In this document: piece by piece, positions 11,996-24,350 of the stretch
Numbering within the stretch: the first letter of the stretch is position 1
Layout of the letters: each line of letters starts with the position of its first letter
From: Burhinus oedicnemus
Lineage: Eukaryota > Chordata > Aves > Charadriiformes > Burhinidae
Assembly: GCA_008921705.1 (NCBI GenBank)
Contig: VFFE01008918.1
Location: 2,323,028 to 2,387,027, forward strand
Direction: 5' to 3'
DNA: 64,000 nt
Translations under genes and position numbers: made by a program
The notes under the pieces: model-generated
What the model saw: the letters and a program-made list of their open reading frames with translations, nothing else
Told to the model about the DNA's origin: nothing
Database searches by the model: none

Positions 11996-14435
11996 AAAGG
12001 AAAGCATTAGCTATTTTCCTTAACAAAGAAAATGAAAATGAACTATTAGAAGAGACAACACATTCTTGCTTCCTTTATAATCACTGTAACTCTTCCAACC
12101 TGACATCCACAGCAAACCCTTTATTTCATTACTTACTCTATAATGAAGATATGCTGTTGGAACAGTAACATTGACTTTCTACAATGTCTACTAAATGTGT
12201 AGTAGAGCTTTTGTTAGGGATATAATCCTGAGAAATATAAACACAGAGTGCTGTAAGCTTTCTCATAGTTTTAATTATTATTTTTATTATTAAAATTGGA
12301 ATGACTATGTATTTAATGTTACCTAATACACCAATTATAAAAGATGCAACTCAGTGATGTGTTTTGCCCCTTGTTTTTATGGTGTCCTGTTCAAGTCAAG
12401 GAAGCTTAAATGGGCTGTAGAAGGCAGCTGTTCTGTATTCAGAGTCGTGGTGATGCAGGACTATGTATTACTTTTAAAGCTTCAATATGCAATCTCTATT
12501 ATCTATAAAAGACAGCTACTAGCATTGTTTCTTGTTATTGTTATTTGTTTTGTTTTCTAAAGAGTGATTTTGTTCTAACAGACTGCAAAACAGATTTTTC
12601 ATAGGGAAATGGAAAACATTGCTATCCAAAATAAGTTCTAATGATGTATTTTTAGTAAATTTTAGAAGTCAAAGTTGAGAACTAGTGAGTGCCTTAAGTC
12701 AAGTGAATAACAAAAGACTATGTGGCAGTTGAGAACTGTCCTGGTTCTTTATTTGTTAATTTACCAATGTTCAAGTAATTTCAGTTGATAAAGAAAATAT
12801 AAGTTTCTTTTGGTATATCTAGCATTCATTTTCACCCAGAACATTTACTTTGTAATTAAAAAAAAAATAAATAAACACTATCTGTTTATTTTCCGTGAGT
12901 GTTTATAGTATAAGGTCCTGATCCTACATGTTCTTACATGTGTGAATAATTTTAAGTGGATGAGCAGAATTAAAATGTTTGCAGAAGTATTTATAGGAAT
13001 AGACTCTAAATCCAGTTGGTAGTCACTGATTGTGGAAAAAGAGCTGTTTTTGGACAGAGCGCTTGCTTTTGTTGCTTTAGCTTTTTTAGCTGACTCTTGA
13101 GAAACCCTTCTCAAGTCTGTGCATGTCTGTAGTGTTTGTAGATAGAAAGTGAAAGTTTAGATCCTTAGAAAAAACAAAAGATATGACAAGTGCCATCAAG
13201 AGCATTTGCTTCCTTTATTAGTAGAAAAGGCAAGGAAAAGTAGTAGGTAAAACAGCTTTCCTTTCCACACTTACACTGACAGAGTGAAGAACAGGAGTTA
13301 ATGGTTAGATGCCAAGGAACAAAACTCCACGGCCACGATGGGAAGAAACTTCTTAAGGTAAATTTTTAAGATAAAGGTTTTGGTCTCCTAATCTTCTAGA
13401 AATACTCTGAAAATAGACATCTCACAGGGAGACTTGGCCCCGAGATGTCTATGGTGCAAGAAGACAGGCATTGTCAACCATAGTGGACTTTCATTTAAGC
13501 CAATAGCTCCTTGCTCTTTCGCTTTCCTGGCAGACCACTCTGTAGGAGACAGCAGAAGAGTGATAGCCCTGAGACAGGGCAGGCTGGGGGTGAAGTCCCT
13601 AACAGTGGCTCTGTGAGATGCCTTGTCTACTTCTTTAAGAAGGGCAGAAGAGCAGAGGGAAGAGGATGGATAATAGTGTGGGAATAGGGAGAGAGTGATA
13701 ACAAATTGGCTGCCTGCAAAGCTGATAAACACCCACGGGGCCTTTTGTTTGTCTTTTAATTCCCTAGGTACCGGATGCATGTGGTGATGTGCTAATCTTG
13801 AGCATCTCTGAGCCTTTCTTACCACGCAAGCAGCTGGGAGGCAGACATCTGCACTGTGAACTTACTGTGTGAGATGATTCTCTCACCTCCCTTCCCCCCG
13901 GCTCCTGATCAGCGCTCTCTCTGATGAAGCCATGTGTGTGTATATTCAGGGATGCCTGCAGAGTTTCCCCTTCCCCAGGAAAGCCAGGGCTAATCTGAGA
14001 TGTCTGGTTCATAGGCTGTTTTGCAGATATTCCCAGAGAAGGAAGTGAACATATGACTAATAATGAATGGCCTGGTTAATAACATCGTTTCGGCAAGGTT
14101 GTCCGTGAGAAAATTGGTACCAAGAGTTAAGTTACCCTGACCTATGGCAGGAAGCAACAATTCAGGGTGAAACAGGACATATTTTCAGATTAAGTCAGGT
14201 TATTTCTGACACCACTATCTTCAGTCAGCTTCTTCAAAGACATCTAGAGACCACATGTGGCTCCCAAAGAGCCTGCCCAAAAAGAAAAGACTGACAAGCT
14301 CAACTGTCTTTCCTGGGACTTGAATTTCCATCTTGCTTGGATTGGAAACACACCTGAACAGCAGGTCAGGTGTGGGCAGGACTAACTAGAGCATAAGGAG
14401 CAACATCAGCATCCTGGGACAAGCTGGACCATTCA

Positions 14436-14956
14436 GCACTGGGTTTAGCTGAGATGGAGGTTTTTTGGGGTTTTTTTTTTCTGCTTTTTCATAGCAGCCT
14501 GTATGGTATTGTGTTTTGGATTTGCGACTGAAACAGTGCTGATAATACATTGATGTTTCGGCTGCTGCTGAACAGTATTTGCACAGCATCAAAGATTTTT
14601 CTTTTACTCACTCTGTCCTCCAGTGTGCAGGCTGGGTCTGGGCAAGGATTTGGGAGGAAACACGGCTGACCTGAATTGGCCAAAGTTATATTTTGTACCA
14701 CATAGTGCCATGCTCGGCAATAAAAGACTTTCTCTTCCCAGGTGGCTGTTGCTTGCAGACTGGCTGGACATTGGTCTGCTTGTGCAGGCGAGGGGTGTTC
14801 CCCTTTCCTTAACTTATTAAACTGTCTTTCTTGCAACCCACAACTTTTCTCTCTCTTGCTCTTCTTATTCTCTCCCCATCTTTCTGAGGGAGGGAAGGTG
14901 GAATGAGCAAGTGGCTGTGTGGGTGCTTAGCTACTGGCCAGGATCAACCCACCACA
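14436..14956 (+). mobile_element. Solo LTR, avian ERVL-like endogenous retrovirus
   Basis: The sequence follows the layout of a common avian ERVL-type LTR. It has a GGGTTTAGCTGAGATGGAG start (family start near CCTGGTTTCAGCTGGGATAGAG), a GTGTTTTGGATT block, and CTGAATTGGCCAAAG. A TATA-like CAATAAAAGA lies at about 14718-14727 after CCATGCTC. A polyadenylation-like ATTAAA at about 14816 precedes CTGTCTTTCTTGCAACCCAC, and the end is GGATCAACCCACCACA (family end near GGGGTTAAACCACA). No gag, pol or env sequence flanks it, so it is a solo LTR left by recombination or a truncated remnant. The family assignment is from memory of the consensus; a search against a repeat library would settle the subfamily. 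Confidence 0.7.
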
Positions 14957-17900
14957 GGTCCTATGGCACTCGTTCACAGTCACGGTGTTTCTGGCCTGGA
15001 GTGACATATATTTGGTTCGCTTACACCATGCTGTACCTCCAACCTTATATGGCATGCCAAAACTCTGACTCAGAGATGGGAAAAGAGAAAGAAAATGATC
15101 CCTCCAGTATTACTGGGAGAATGTGGCTAGACACAGTCTCAAGAATGTTTTGTTAGTTCATGCAGATAAACATTTATTTGGCTTTTCTCCATCTAGGTGC
15201 TTATATGTCCTTACACACTGACTGTGAGTACCATTTCTGGCCTCTGCAGGTCAGTGAGGGATCCGTAGTCTTACATGATATCTGCTCATAAGGCAAAGGA
15301 GGACTGCTTTGTACATCTAACTTCAATTTTACTGGAATCATTTGCATCAGTGGCCTTTCTCAGACCCCATTCTACATGCAATTTTTACCCTGAGTCAGCA
15401 ACCATCAGTTTACACTGTTAAGTTTTCCTTTTACTCCTTCTGACTGGTCCTGTGGAAGCAAATACTGTAGCCTCCCTACCCTTGCTTCCCAGGCAGCAGT
15501 AGCTGTTCTTAGATTTCAGAGGATGACTCCATTAGTAGTTTTTATCAATCCTTAGCTATCTGATCTTCCTATTACACATACTAGTAGAATACGGCTCAGA
15601 GATGGTAGCACTATCACACTGTTGGGCTAGTGTCAAGGGAACACGGCTGTGCATCACACTAACACAGCTGAACGCTGCTTAAGCCCTGCAACACTCACCT
15701 GAAAGAGCAGCGTTGAGCTTTTCTGGTTTTTGTTTTTTTTCAATGTGTTAACCTCCAATAAACTGTTTCCACAGAAATTCCTTTCTACTATCTGGGAAAG
15801 AATATTATCTCACGAAAAAAAAGAAAAAAGAAAAAAAGGTCTATTTCACATAACTATCCCAGCATTTTATCACTTGTATTTTACTGTATATCACTGGAGC
15901 AGCTGACTGGCAGCAGTCTAACGGCACAGAACAGAATCAGAAAGAAAACAGCTTACAGTGCGGCTTTGCAACTTGCTGTGAAGTATAACACTGCCAATGG
16001 ATGGCTGGGTCCAAAGAAGTAGAGGTGAGAGAGGTAATTACATATAACTCATATAACTTACTTCCACTCCAGGCCAGCAGATTTCTATGTCATATGCATC
16101 TATGATTCTCAGATGAAGTCAGAAACACTTTTGATTCAGAGGATGAGAACATAGTTAAATGTACTTTGAAATGCAGTGAAGTACCATTATTTAAAAGATA
16201 CTAATTATCGTTGTAAATGGAAAAGTGGGCAGAGTGATTTTTTTTTCCTTATCTCTTTTTTAATCCTTAACACTGTACTCTTTTTTTTAAGGAAATCCTT
16301 TGTCACTCCAAATGTTAAATCAATGTCACAGGTGCATGGTTCTTTGTTTTCCCTGTAAGAGTGCATATTGCTTTACAAGCAGATGCTATATTTTAATAAA
16401 AGGTATTTTGCACTGAATTTCAATATAATAGAAATGGACATTCTGTAGCATGCGTTCAACTGTAATAAAATAGATTCATTACAGTACGAGAAGGATTGTG
16501 AGTTTGAAAATATGTTTTCTTCAGAATATTTAATAGAAAAGAACATATCATTCCTGTATATAAATTGATAGAAACAGGATGCAATCACAGTGAGAATGTG
16601 CACCCATTAATAGGACCAGAAAAGGAAGGATTGTGATGAATATGTTTGCAATTTTCACATCTTATAGATAAATTCTATCAGCCAGAAATGAAAGCTATTT
16701 TTCCCCTTAAAAAAATGAATACAGGTTTATGTGAACTGCATGGTAGGTCCTTGCATTCAAGGACTTCTCTGCCTAGCAATACCTAATAAAGCAATTGGAG
16801 TAATAAAACTCTGCTTGCTTACAACTAAATCTGATACAAATGAACACTAGACAGTAAGATGCAACAAAATTAAGTGAACTTGTATAGACACTGAATAAAG
16901 AGATTGGGTTTTTTATTGCAAAAACATAGATAGAGCATTAGGAAGGCTGAGTTCTGGTCCTGACTTGTCTGCAGAGGGTCTGCGCATTCTTAGTCAAATC
17001 ATATGGAGGCATTTCTAAGCAAAAGGTGTGTACTTATTCAGCTGGCTCTGTGATTCTTATCTAAAAGGTCATGTGGGATCATATAACTCAAGCCAGTCAA
17101 ACTTAGACAACCATACATTTTCAAAGGTAGCCTTCAGTGTGGTTACAGAGTGAAGGTGCAAAACCCATGCTTACTAGATCATTTGTAAAGCACTTTATTG
17201 GCAGCTACCAATTAGTTCTTGAGTTACTTCAATTTTACATAATCTTCCATTCTCCAAAGTAAGGTTTATGAGAGACACTATGTTCTGTCCAATCGTTATA
17301 TAAAATTAAAACTGTGGAAGTCATGACAACAGATTTTGTGGATGACAAATATTTGCATGGAGTCAGACAACAACTTAATGCATTCATAGAAGAAAAATCC
17401 ATCAGGAGCTTTCAAGAAGAAATATTATACCCTCATCTTAGAATTCTCTGCACGCTGCTAAAATCTGGGTTTGCATTAAGAAGAATTATTACATGCGTCT
17501 ATCCTTCCTCTGTTAGGCATTGTTAGAAGAAAGGTAGATGGACTGTGGATTCAGCCTAATATGCCCATTTTGATGGTTTTAAGTACTGAATGACTCATTC
17601 ATACATTCCCAGCCTTCCCATTATGCCAAAATAATGAACTACACGCATTTTTTTAATAGAGGTGAGAAAGGAGTCAGATTAAGAATACAATAACAGTCAG
17701 TGAAGTTCTCAGACTTGTTTCTGTTTTCACTCAAAACAGGTTAAGAGTAAAGACTGTGGCTTGTTGCTTCAAATTGGTATATCTTTCAAAGAAACTGTGA
17801 TAAGCTAATGGCCATATCAGTCTCATCATATAGCATACAATGCAAGAAATGAACAAAATCTCCCACAAAAAATACAGCTATTGTAGACTGCCGATTCCTT

Positions 17901-18557
17901 TATTATTCTGAAAGAAGATATGGAAACTATTGTTCTGATTGCTTACTTTTGTAGAAATAACTGTAACAGCCAACTTCAGTAGCATATTGTGCCAAATCCT
18001 AACTATCGTGGGTGTGGTATAAAACCTAAGAAGTATAGACAGAGAAATAGATTTCCCATTTTAGAAAGACCTGGGGATATATCTTGCTGTAATTTCAAAC
18101 AACAAATAGATGTGGGGGTTTTTAACTTTATACTAAAAATCCTCTCTCTGCCCAATTTTCCCTTTCCACAAGGTAGTTTTCCCTCTTCAATTTCAAACTC
18201 CAAACTTCTATGACTCACTTAATGTTTACACAAATATTCCACACTTAGGACCAGCATAACAAAGACTGAAGAAGTGGCCATCCACAGCTTTATCCAATAC
18301 AAAAAGTTATTTCAATGAAAATGGAGTATAAAATTCATTCTCACACTTCACAACTAGGTCTTGCAGAGATTGCAGCTTTTGAACAAAAGTGTTATAAAAC
18401 ACAGAAGGAACCCCTTGAGTCTTGATATTTGAGGAAATTGCCTCTCATATAAAAGAAATTCTCATCTGAACCTAAGGTTTGAAATTGCCCCTTACATTTC
18501 TCTGTAAGTTTATAACTGTTTATAAGATTCAGTTTAATAATACATAGAAAGCAAATA
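14957..18557. other. AT-rich non-coding stretch, no gene recognised
   Basis: Single-copy-like AT-rich DNA. The segment 16940-17020 has a weak MIR-like arrangement (AGGCTGAGTTCTGGTCCTGA followed by a TCTTAGTCAAATCA block), too decayed to call. Short frames at 17314-17526 and 17989-18213 show no recognisable protein signature. An A-rich run lies at 15813-15838. Confidence 0.5.
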
Positions 18558-18680
18558 CACAGAAAATTCACTGCAAGTTGCTGAACCCAGTAGCCTGACA
18601 GAGGTGAGGCTGCCAAAGTGCCATGGTCCTAGGTCCAGCCAGCAGCCAGACTGAGCTGAGCACATATCCTTGATAGGCAT

Positions 18681-18714
18681 ATACACACACACACATACAT
18701 ACACTTCCACAATA
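18681..18714. repeat. (CA)n / CATA-rich microsatellite
   Basis: A run of CA dinucleotides passing into CATACATACAC, readable directly. It lies at the left end of the GC-richer island. Confidence 0.8.
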
Positions 18715-18859
18715 CGCGTATGCATACTCACACAGCTGGCCACACAAAAACACTCTCACAAATACGGGTGGCACAGACAGATTAGTCCCATTTCCATACC
18801 TGGCAGCTCAGAATTAAGGTTTATTAGTGGGTAATTTATACATCCACTATGGATCCCTC

Positions 18860-19200
18860 CAGTAGCTGGCTTTAGACACCCAGTGTACCCAGTAGCTGGC
18901 CCCTGGATCCTCTGGTTTCCCAGCTGCCTTAAGCACAAAGACACACACATGCAAATGAGCGTGACCCCCAGACCTCACAATCTCCCCAGCTACTGGCTTG
19001 GATCTCCTGGATGCTCCAGTAGCCAACTCTCAGACCGCTCTGGTCTCTACAGCTGCTCCAATACTTGGCTCCCAAACCTCTGTTGTACTCATCATCTGGT
19101 CCAGCTGGATGTTAGCTAGTAATCATGTGCCAACATGCACCACTCCAGTCTCTCAAGTTGCTGGCACCCAGGACACATGGTCCCCATGATCTGTAGTCTC
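18860..19200. repeat. Degenerate ~30-bp tandem repeat
   Basis: The word CAGTAGCTGGC or close variants recur at about 18861, 18891, 18921 (CAGCTGCC), 18988 (AGCTACTGGC), 19018 (AGTAGCCAAC) and 19049 (ACAGCTGCTCC). They are spaced close to 30 bp or a multiple, with intervening CCAGACC and CTCTGG words. This is an internally repeated block with heavy divergence between units. Confidence 0.6.
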
Positions 19201-21094
19201 CAATTCTGGCTGCTGACACTCAGGCCTCCATGTACACACATGCACGCTGAAAATAAAGCCCCTTGCTCAGAAAAATAGTCAGAAATTGAGTTGAATGAGT
19301 GTACAGAACAGACTGAGGCGATCAGGCACAGGGCATGGCCAGACAAGCATATTGACCAGCAGCCTGATAAGAGACATCTGGCCCCTTTTATCTCTTTATT
19401 ACTCTATTTTGCCATTCCTGTTCATCCACAAAACAGCCAGATCCTTCCCTTTCCCTGCTTTTGGTTCCCCCTCTAATCATCTGATAGATGTCTTGTACAA
19501 TCCCAAAACTCTCCCCTCTGCATCCCACATTGAGTCTCCTACCTCTAGAGGCAGTATCCACTCAGCCTGTAAGTTGGCCTGGAGGTCCTCTCCTGTTGAC
19601 TGATGGTGATGGGTCTCACTCACAGCCCATGGGGCTGACACCCTCCTGGAATGCCCTGGGAGGGAACGAGTTGGGGGACTCATTCCTCTGCCTGGGTTAT
19701 TGGGGTTCCCTTGCCTGCTGTTGTGCCCCTGGGCTTCTTCATGTGTGTGGAGATGAGCCTTTAATCACAAAACCTAACACAATATAAATCCATCTGAAGT
19801 TGGTTTTGCCTGTTTGTTTTGCAGTCAGATCATGACGGTATTGTATCACAGGTCTGGCTGACCAGGGACAAAGGCACATTTGTAAGCCCTGTGGGTAACC
19901 TCTCTTCCTATAGGAACCACAACCAAAATTCTCCCTTACACCTAAACTTTGTAATTCTTGTTCCTAAATTAAGTGGGGACATTTACTGCATGGAAGAAAG
20001 TCAGACCCTTTGAGACCCTCGAGAGAGATCGCCTCTGCCCAGTTAAGTTGCTTAATGTCCTTTCTGCAGGCCTAAATTTTAGATGAAAATGAGGGAAGGA
20101 TGGAGGATACAGTCACCTAGGGCACTTCACCACTGAGACTCTGCCTCTTCTCACATAACAGCAGTTGTAGAGAAATGGAAACAATCTATAGCATCTTAAG
20201 GCAGATTTCTAAATCAGGCCAGACTAATTACAGACTGAAATGGCCAGTATTTCTCCCCTGATAAAGGCAATCCAGGGTGATAAACTCAGATCTAAACACT
20301 GTAGGTATCAACATTTACTCTGATGAATCTCACATTAAAGTCATTAGTTAGATGTGTAATATAGGAGAACTGGATGCTGCTACAAATAGCTTTAAAGTCA
20401 CCTACCTCTCAGTATGTATATTATATACATACCACTTAACATGAGAACTGATGAACTAGAAACTTACATTTAAGCATTGGTAAAGTGCTTAAGGAAGGTA
20501 AAATGCATCTCTCTCAATATTTTCTATATGAAATTCAAGGTCCAGTAAGCTCAGCAGCTGTTTAAGCATTAGTTTTAGAGCAGCATGAGCTTACCCCAGA
20601 AAACTTCAATCCAGAATTCTCAAAGGGGAAAAGTTTGAGTTTTTAAAAGTTTAGATAATTTTTTTTGCCTTTTTTGAGAACTTACTAATTAGAATCTATT
20701 AAGACAAGATCAGAACAAAACAAAACATCATCATGTTACAGGGAAAGAAACCAGAACCTTTTTTTTTTTTCAGGGATAATATTCCTAACTAGTAGGCTAA
20801 CAGTTCATGTTCTATTTCTTTCATCTGACGAGCCAAGCTTGACCTGATAAAGGTAAAGCTTGGAGAGTCCAGCCTAAAAAAAAATGTACGGCTTAAGCAA
20901 GGGTAGAAATTTGGATTTGTGCTCATAAATTCCTGTTCAGTATTACGTCAGGTGCCTCCTTTATTTGATATTGTCATTTAACTGCATCTTACTTAAAGGC
21001 AATGTTTTTGGTGTCAGTTTAGCAGCGGATCTCATACATATCTTACTTCTTCTTTTTTTTTCCCCTGAAAAAGCAAACAAACAACTTTTATATC

Positions 21095-21121
21095 TTTATT
21101 TATTTATTTATTTATTTATTT
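21095..21121. repeat. (TTTA)n microsatellite
   Basis: About seven TTTA tetranucleotides in a row, readable directly. Confidence 0.9.
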
Positions 21122-21996
21122 GTGTCCGTGGTATGCCTTACAAATTTTGCTCAATATTACAGTTCTTGTCATAGTTTCTGTAAGGCTGATTTGGCAGCTG
21201 CCAAGATGCAGTCAGAGGTGAGCGCCATGATAGGGAAGTACTTAAGCACAGGTGACAGGCTGCATGGCAGCAGCAGCATCACATTTTATCTGGAGATACA
21301 GACAGTGCCGGCAGTAGCACATTGCATGTGATACATACAGGGGACAGCTGTGGTAAGTGTGGCAATGCACAAGTAAGTGCTTTGAAAGAATATGACAGGC
21401 AAAATCTGATTTATATTAAGAAATGAGGAAAAAAGGAATGTGATGGAAACCAAAAGAATAGATTCTGTACCTAGGGAACAATTTCATCATATATTAAATA
21501 AGCTGTATGTATACTGTACACACACAACATTAAAAAATACTTAAAATATAGATTACATCTATATTTTAGATGGCAGTCCCAGCCTTTGAAAAGGCTTCAG
21601 TCTCCCTGCTTTAACATGCATTAAAGATAACCTTGTTTCATGAGCGGTTCCACTGACATGAGTAAAAGTTGCAGTGTTAGGTTTCTGTTTGACAAAAGCA
21701 AAACCAGGTACCAATCATTCATTTTGGTTTAGGTTTCCCTTAAGACTTATTTAATTTCTGTGTTGCTCATAATTCTCAGCAACAAAAAAAAAATAAATGG
21801 AATACCAAACTACCTTAAGAGTCTTCTGGAAAGTTAGAAGTCACACATTCAAGATTGAGTACTAATATCTTTCATTCATATGGTACATCGAATTTTGTTT
21901 TAAAAGACCTTGGAAGCAAAAGAACGAAGGACACAATGGTTTGTTGAGGTCCGTCACTGGCTAACTATCTTTTTACATTTTTTGATCTTTTTACAG

Positions 21997-22052
21997 ATCA
22001 ACCCTGATGTTGTCGCTGAGTTGTTACAAACTGCAGAAGAGTAACAGTGGAG
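21997..22052 (+). other. Candidate spliced exon (weak)
   Basis: A pyrimidine-rich tract ending TTTTTACAG lies immediately upstream and a good donor AG|GTATGT lies at 22051-22058. The 56-bp interval is open in one frame, and in another frame reads INPDVVAELLQTAEE before a stop. It is not frame-compatible with the next candidate (28915-28950), which argues for a non-coding transcript or chance. Splice-like words are frequent in vertebrate DNA, so this is only a candidate. Confidence 0.15.
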
Positions 22053-23764
22053 GTATGTTGGCTTTCTGTAGCACCATTATCCCCCACAGCTGGCAGAATT
22101 TCGGACAAAAACATTTCTACCATTCTGGAATGCACATGGAGAGATAGCAAAGAGATATATGTGCTAATAGGCTTTTATTTTTCTTCACAGTAACCTGGAT
22201 TCATGACATTTATTCAACGTACAGCTCTTACAGTGTTTCAGCTATAGAGGAAAAAAAATACAGAGAAAAAAATTTTCCTTTAGGCACACTTTCCTCTTGT
22301 ATCTATATTCTATAAGTTTTTGCATTTAATTATATACTGGATGAGATCCTTAATAAATATAAATCAATACAGTTTAAATCGAATTAAGTAGAATTATGCT
22401 GCTTAAATCTTCTACATCTTTTAAAATTTGGACCTTGGGATATAGCCAGAAACACTTCTTTTAGTTACTGACAAGTAAAGAGAAATCCGACTGCAAGATA
22501 AGGATATGGCATTTATCTACCCGACTATCTTTTATGCTATGTTTCTTGTTTAGATCTTGCATAGGTTTCATTCTTTTCTGCCTTGGAATTAGCAGGCATT
22601 AAGCTCCAATTCTCCCATTTCCTGCCCAGTCACACATCCCTTCGGGAGGAGATCTCCAGAGCCCTTCTGCCCTACCGTGGAGCATGGCACCTCCTCTGAG
22701 CTATGTTTTACAGGTGCAGAGCAGCAATGTTCAGTGTAGCTCATCATGTAAAAAGAGTGATACAGAGAAGGAAAGAGTTGAGTACCACATCAGCAAAAGA
22801 TAAATAGCAATGCTGTGGGTTCCCAGGAAACTCTAGCCTGTAAATTCTTGCCACCATGAATGATAGGTACATCCTCAGGTCCAAAGTAAAGAAAAAGGAG
22901 ATAATGAGACAACAGCTTTTGTAGGACACAGTCTTAGATAATGATTTTTACCTATCTCATCTGGCTCTCAAAAGATGTTCCATTATAGTAAAATTTACTG
23001 GGAATTTTTAGTTAACTGCCCTAACAGAGAGAGTTAATTATCACAAATATGCCTAAGGCACAGGATGTTAAAGAGGCTAAAGTTTCTTTAACTGTTGCAG
23101 ATGTCTAATAGTCTTCCCATTATCAGGAATTTTGCACTATTGGTAACACCAAATTACTCTTTGGCAAGGAAAAGGTGTTTGGTTTTTATTGCCTCAAGGT
23201 TGGGTTTTTCTGCAATTTACTTGCAGTGAAATTTGAGATGAGAGAAAATGTTTGCTTGCAGGATCAATGGAAAAAGGAGAGTACACGTGAAAACGGAAGG
23301 TAAGAAAGTGAGACAGACAAAATACAAAACTGTAGCAGGACAAAAATCCAAACCCTGAAACCAGCACAGCTAAGGCAGTGAAATCAGTGAAAGAATATAA
23401 ATAAGGAGCATTCTAATTAAGAAACAAATGGAAAAAGTTGTAAAGTCATAAGTAACGTAACACCTAAAACTTGCAGAAGACTTGAGAGACACCAAAGAAA
23501 AAAAGGCAGAACCTGAGATGTTATGAGTTAGAGGAAATTTAAGTATAAATTACCAGAAAAAAAGATGAATCCTATAATATTTCTTCTGAAGTAGAAATGT
23601 CAGGCTTTTCAACAAGAATGCAAAAATAACTGTTTAATAAATATTTCTTTTCAGTCTTTTAGTATAATAACACATGAAATATTTTCCATTCCAACAATAA
23701 CTCATGAAAATTTTTAATAGCAGCTTATAAAGTTAGATATTTCAAAGAAGCAGGATTAATAACT

Positions 23765-24350
23765 TGAATCTAAATCTACTAGAAGAGCTAAGCAAGGGCT
23801 TTTATGGGCCAATAATGCTGATTTTCAATAAGTCCTGGACATGGGAGAAGTTCCAGAGAACTGGAAGAAAGCTAGTGTTTTATCAATATTTTAAAATCTG
23901 TAAACAGAATGACCACATGTTACAGGCTTGAAATATATGTACTACACAAAAAAATATGACAATGATAATGTAGGCCTTGACTGATTGTATTAACCCTCTT
24001 TAATTCTTTTTTAATGCCAATCAGCATAGGGTTATAGAAAACAGATTGTATAAGCTAGGTTTGGGGTTGTTTGGTTGTTTTTTTAATTTCAACTGTGGTT
24101 GCTAATAATAATAATTTTCCAATATACTTTGAATTCAGGAGGCTTCTGGTTATTTTTTAGGAAAAGAGAATAAAAGAACAAAACAAGAAAGCAAAAGCAA
24201 AACCAAATAAAACATGACGCATTACTTTGATTAAACACTGGCTAACTCAATGTTTAAGTGGATGTCTTTCTAATGGTGTCCTACAGGCAATCAGTTCCTA
24301 GCCTACATACATTTGAATATTTTTATTAATGATTAACATGGAATAGAAAT
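23765..24350 (+). mobile_element. Ancient, heavily decayed CR1-type RT fragment
   Basis: No long open frame survives, but broken translation lines up with CR1 reverse transcriptase in the correct order. LNLNLLEELSKGF with PIMLIFNKSW at 23770-23840 corresponds to the ELA..GPL..LFNKS region, followed by a VPE-W-K block (gagaagttccagagaactgg) at about 23848-23867. NANQHRVIENR at about 24015-24047 corresponds to N-QHGF-x-R. NGVLQAISS*PTY then IFLLMI at about 24273-24332 corresponds to [18 protein letters not shown]. The nucleotide pattern (AATGCCAATCAGCATAGGGTT) resembles the old CR1 families shared with turtles and crocodilians. The motif A region between about 24060 and 24225 is missing or replaced. 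It is much older than the element at 4395. Confidence 0.75.

Larger units (their letters stand above)
8553..14435. other. AT-rich non-coding stretch, no gene recognised
   Basis: AT-rich sequence without long or recognisable reading frames. It includes a pyrimidine-rich run at 9158-9202 and possible old SINE traces (separate entry at 11920-11995). The part at 13390-14030 is visibly less AT-rich and has a minus-strand frame of about 145 codons (13388-13825) with no motif I recognise. No exon, promoter or RNA gene can be supported. Confidence 0.55.
18558..19781 (-). mobile_element. Unclassified interspersed repeat, probably an LTR
   Basis: A ~1.2-kb island clearly richer in G+C than both flanks. 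On the minus strand its right edge begins TGTGTTAGG, as an LTR 5' end would. A TATA-like GATAAAAGG lies at about 19383-19391. The part at 18860-19200 is built from degenerate ~30-bp units (CAGTAGCTGGC...). An AATAAAG-like word occurs on the + strand near 19251, so the opposite orientation is not excluded. No retroviral coding sequence is seen. I recognise the composition of a mobile element but not the family; an ERVK- or ERVL-type LTR is inference. Confidence 0.4.
19782..23764. other. AT-rich non-coding stretch with one possible exon
   Basis: Mostly AT-rich DNA. A TTTA tetranucleotide repeat lies at 21095-21121. A splice-flanked 56-bp interval at 21997-22052 is listed separately. No other frame or repeat is recognisable. 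Confidence 0.5.

Noticed and set aside
13388..13825. Minus-strand open frame of 145 codons, the longest outside CR1
   Set aside because: No motif or family resemblance and no supporting gene structure; it lies in a locally GC-richer stretch where stop codons are rarer.
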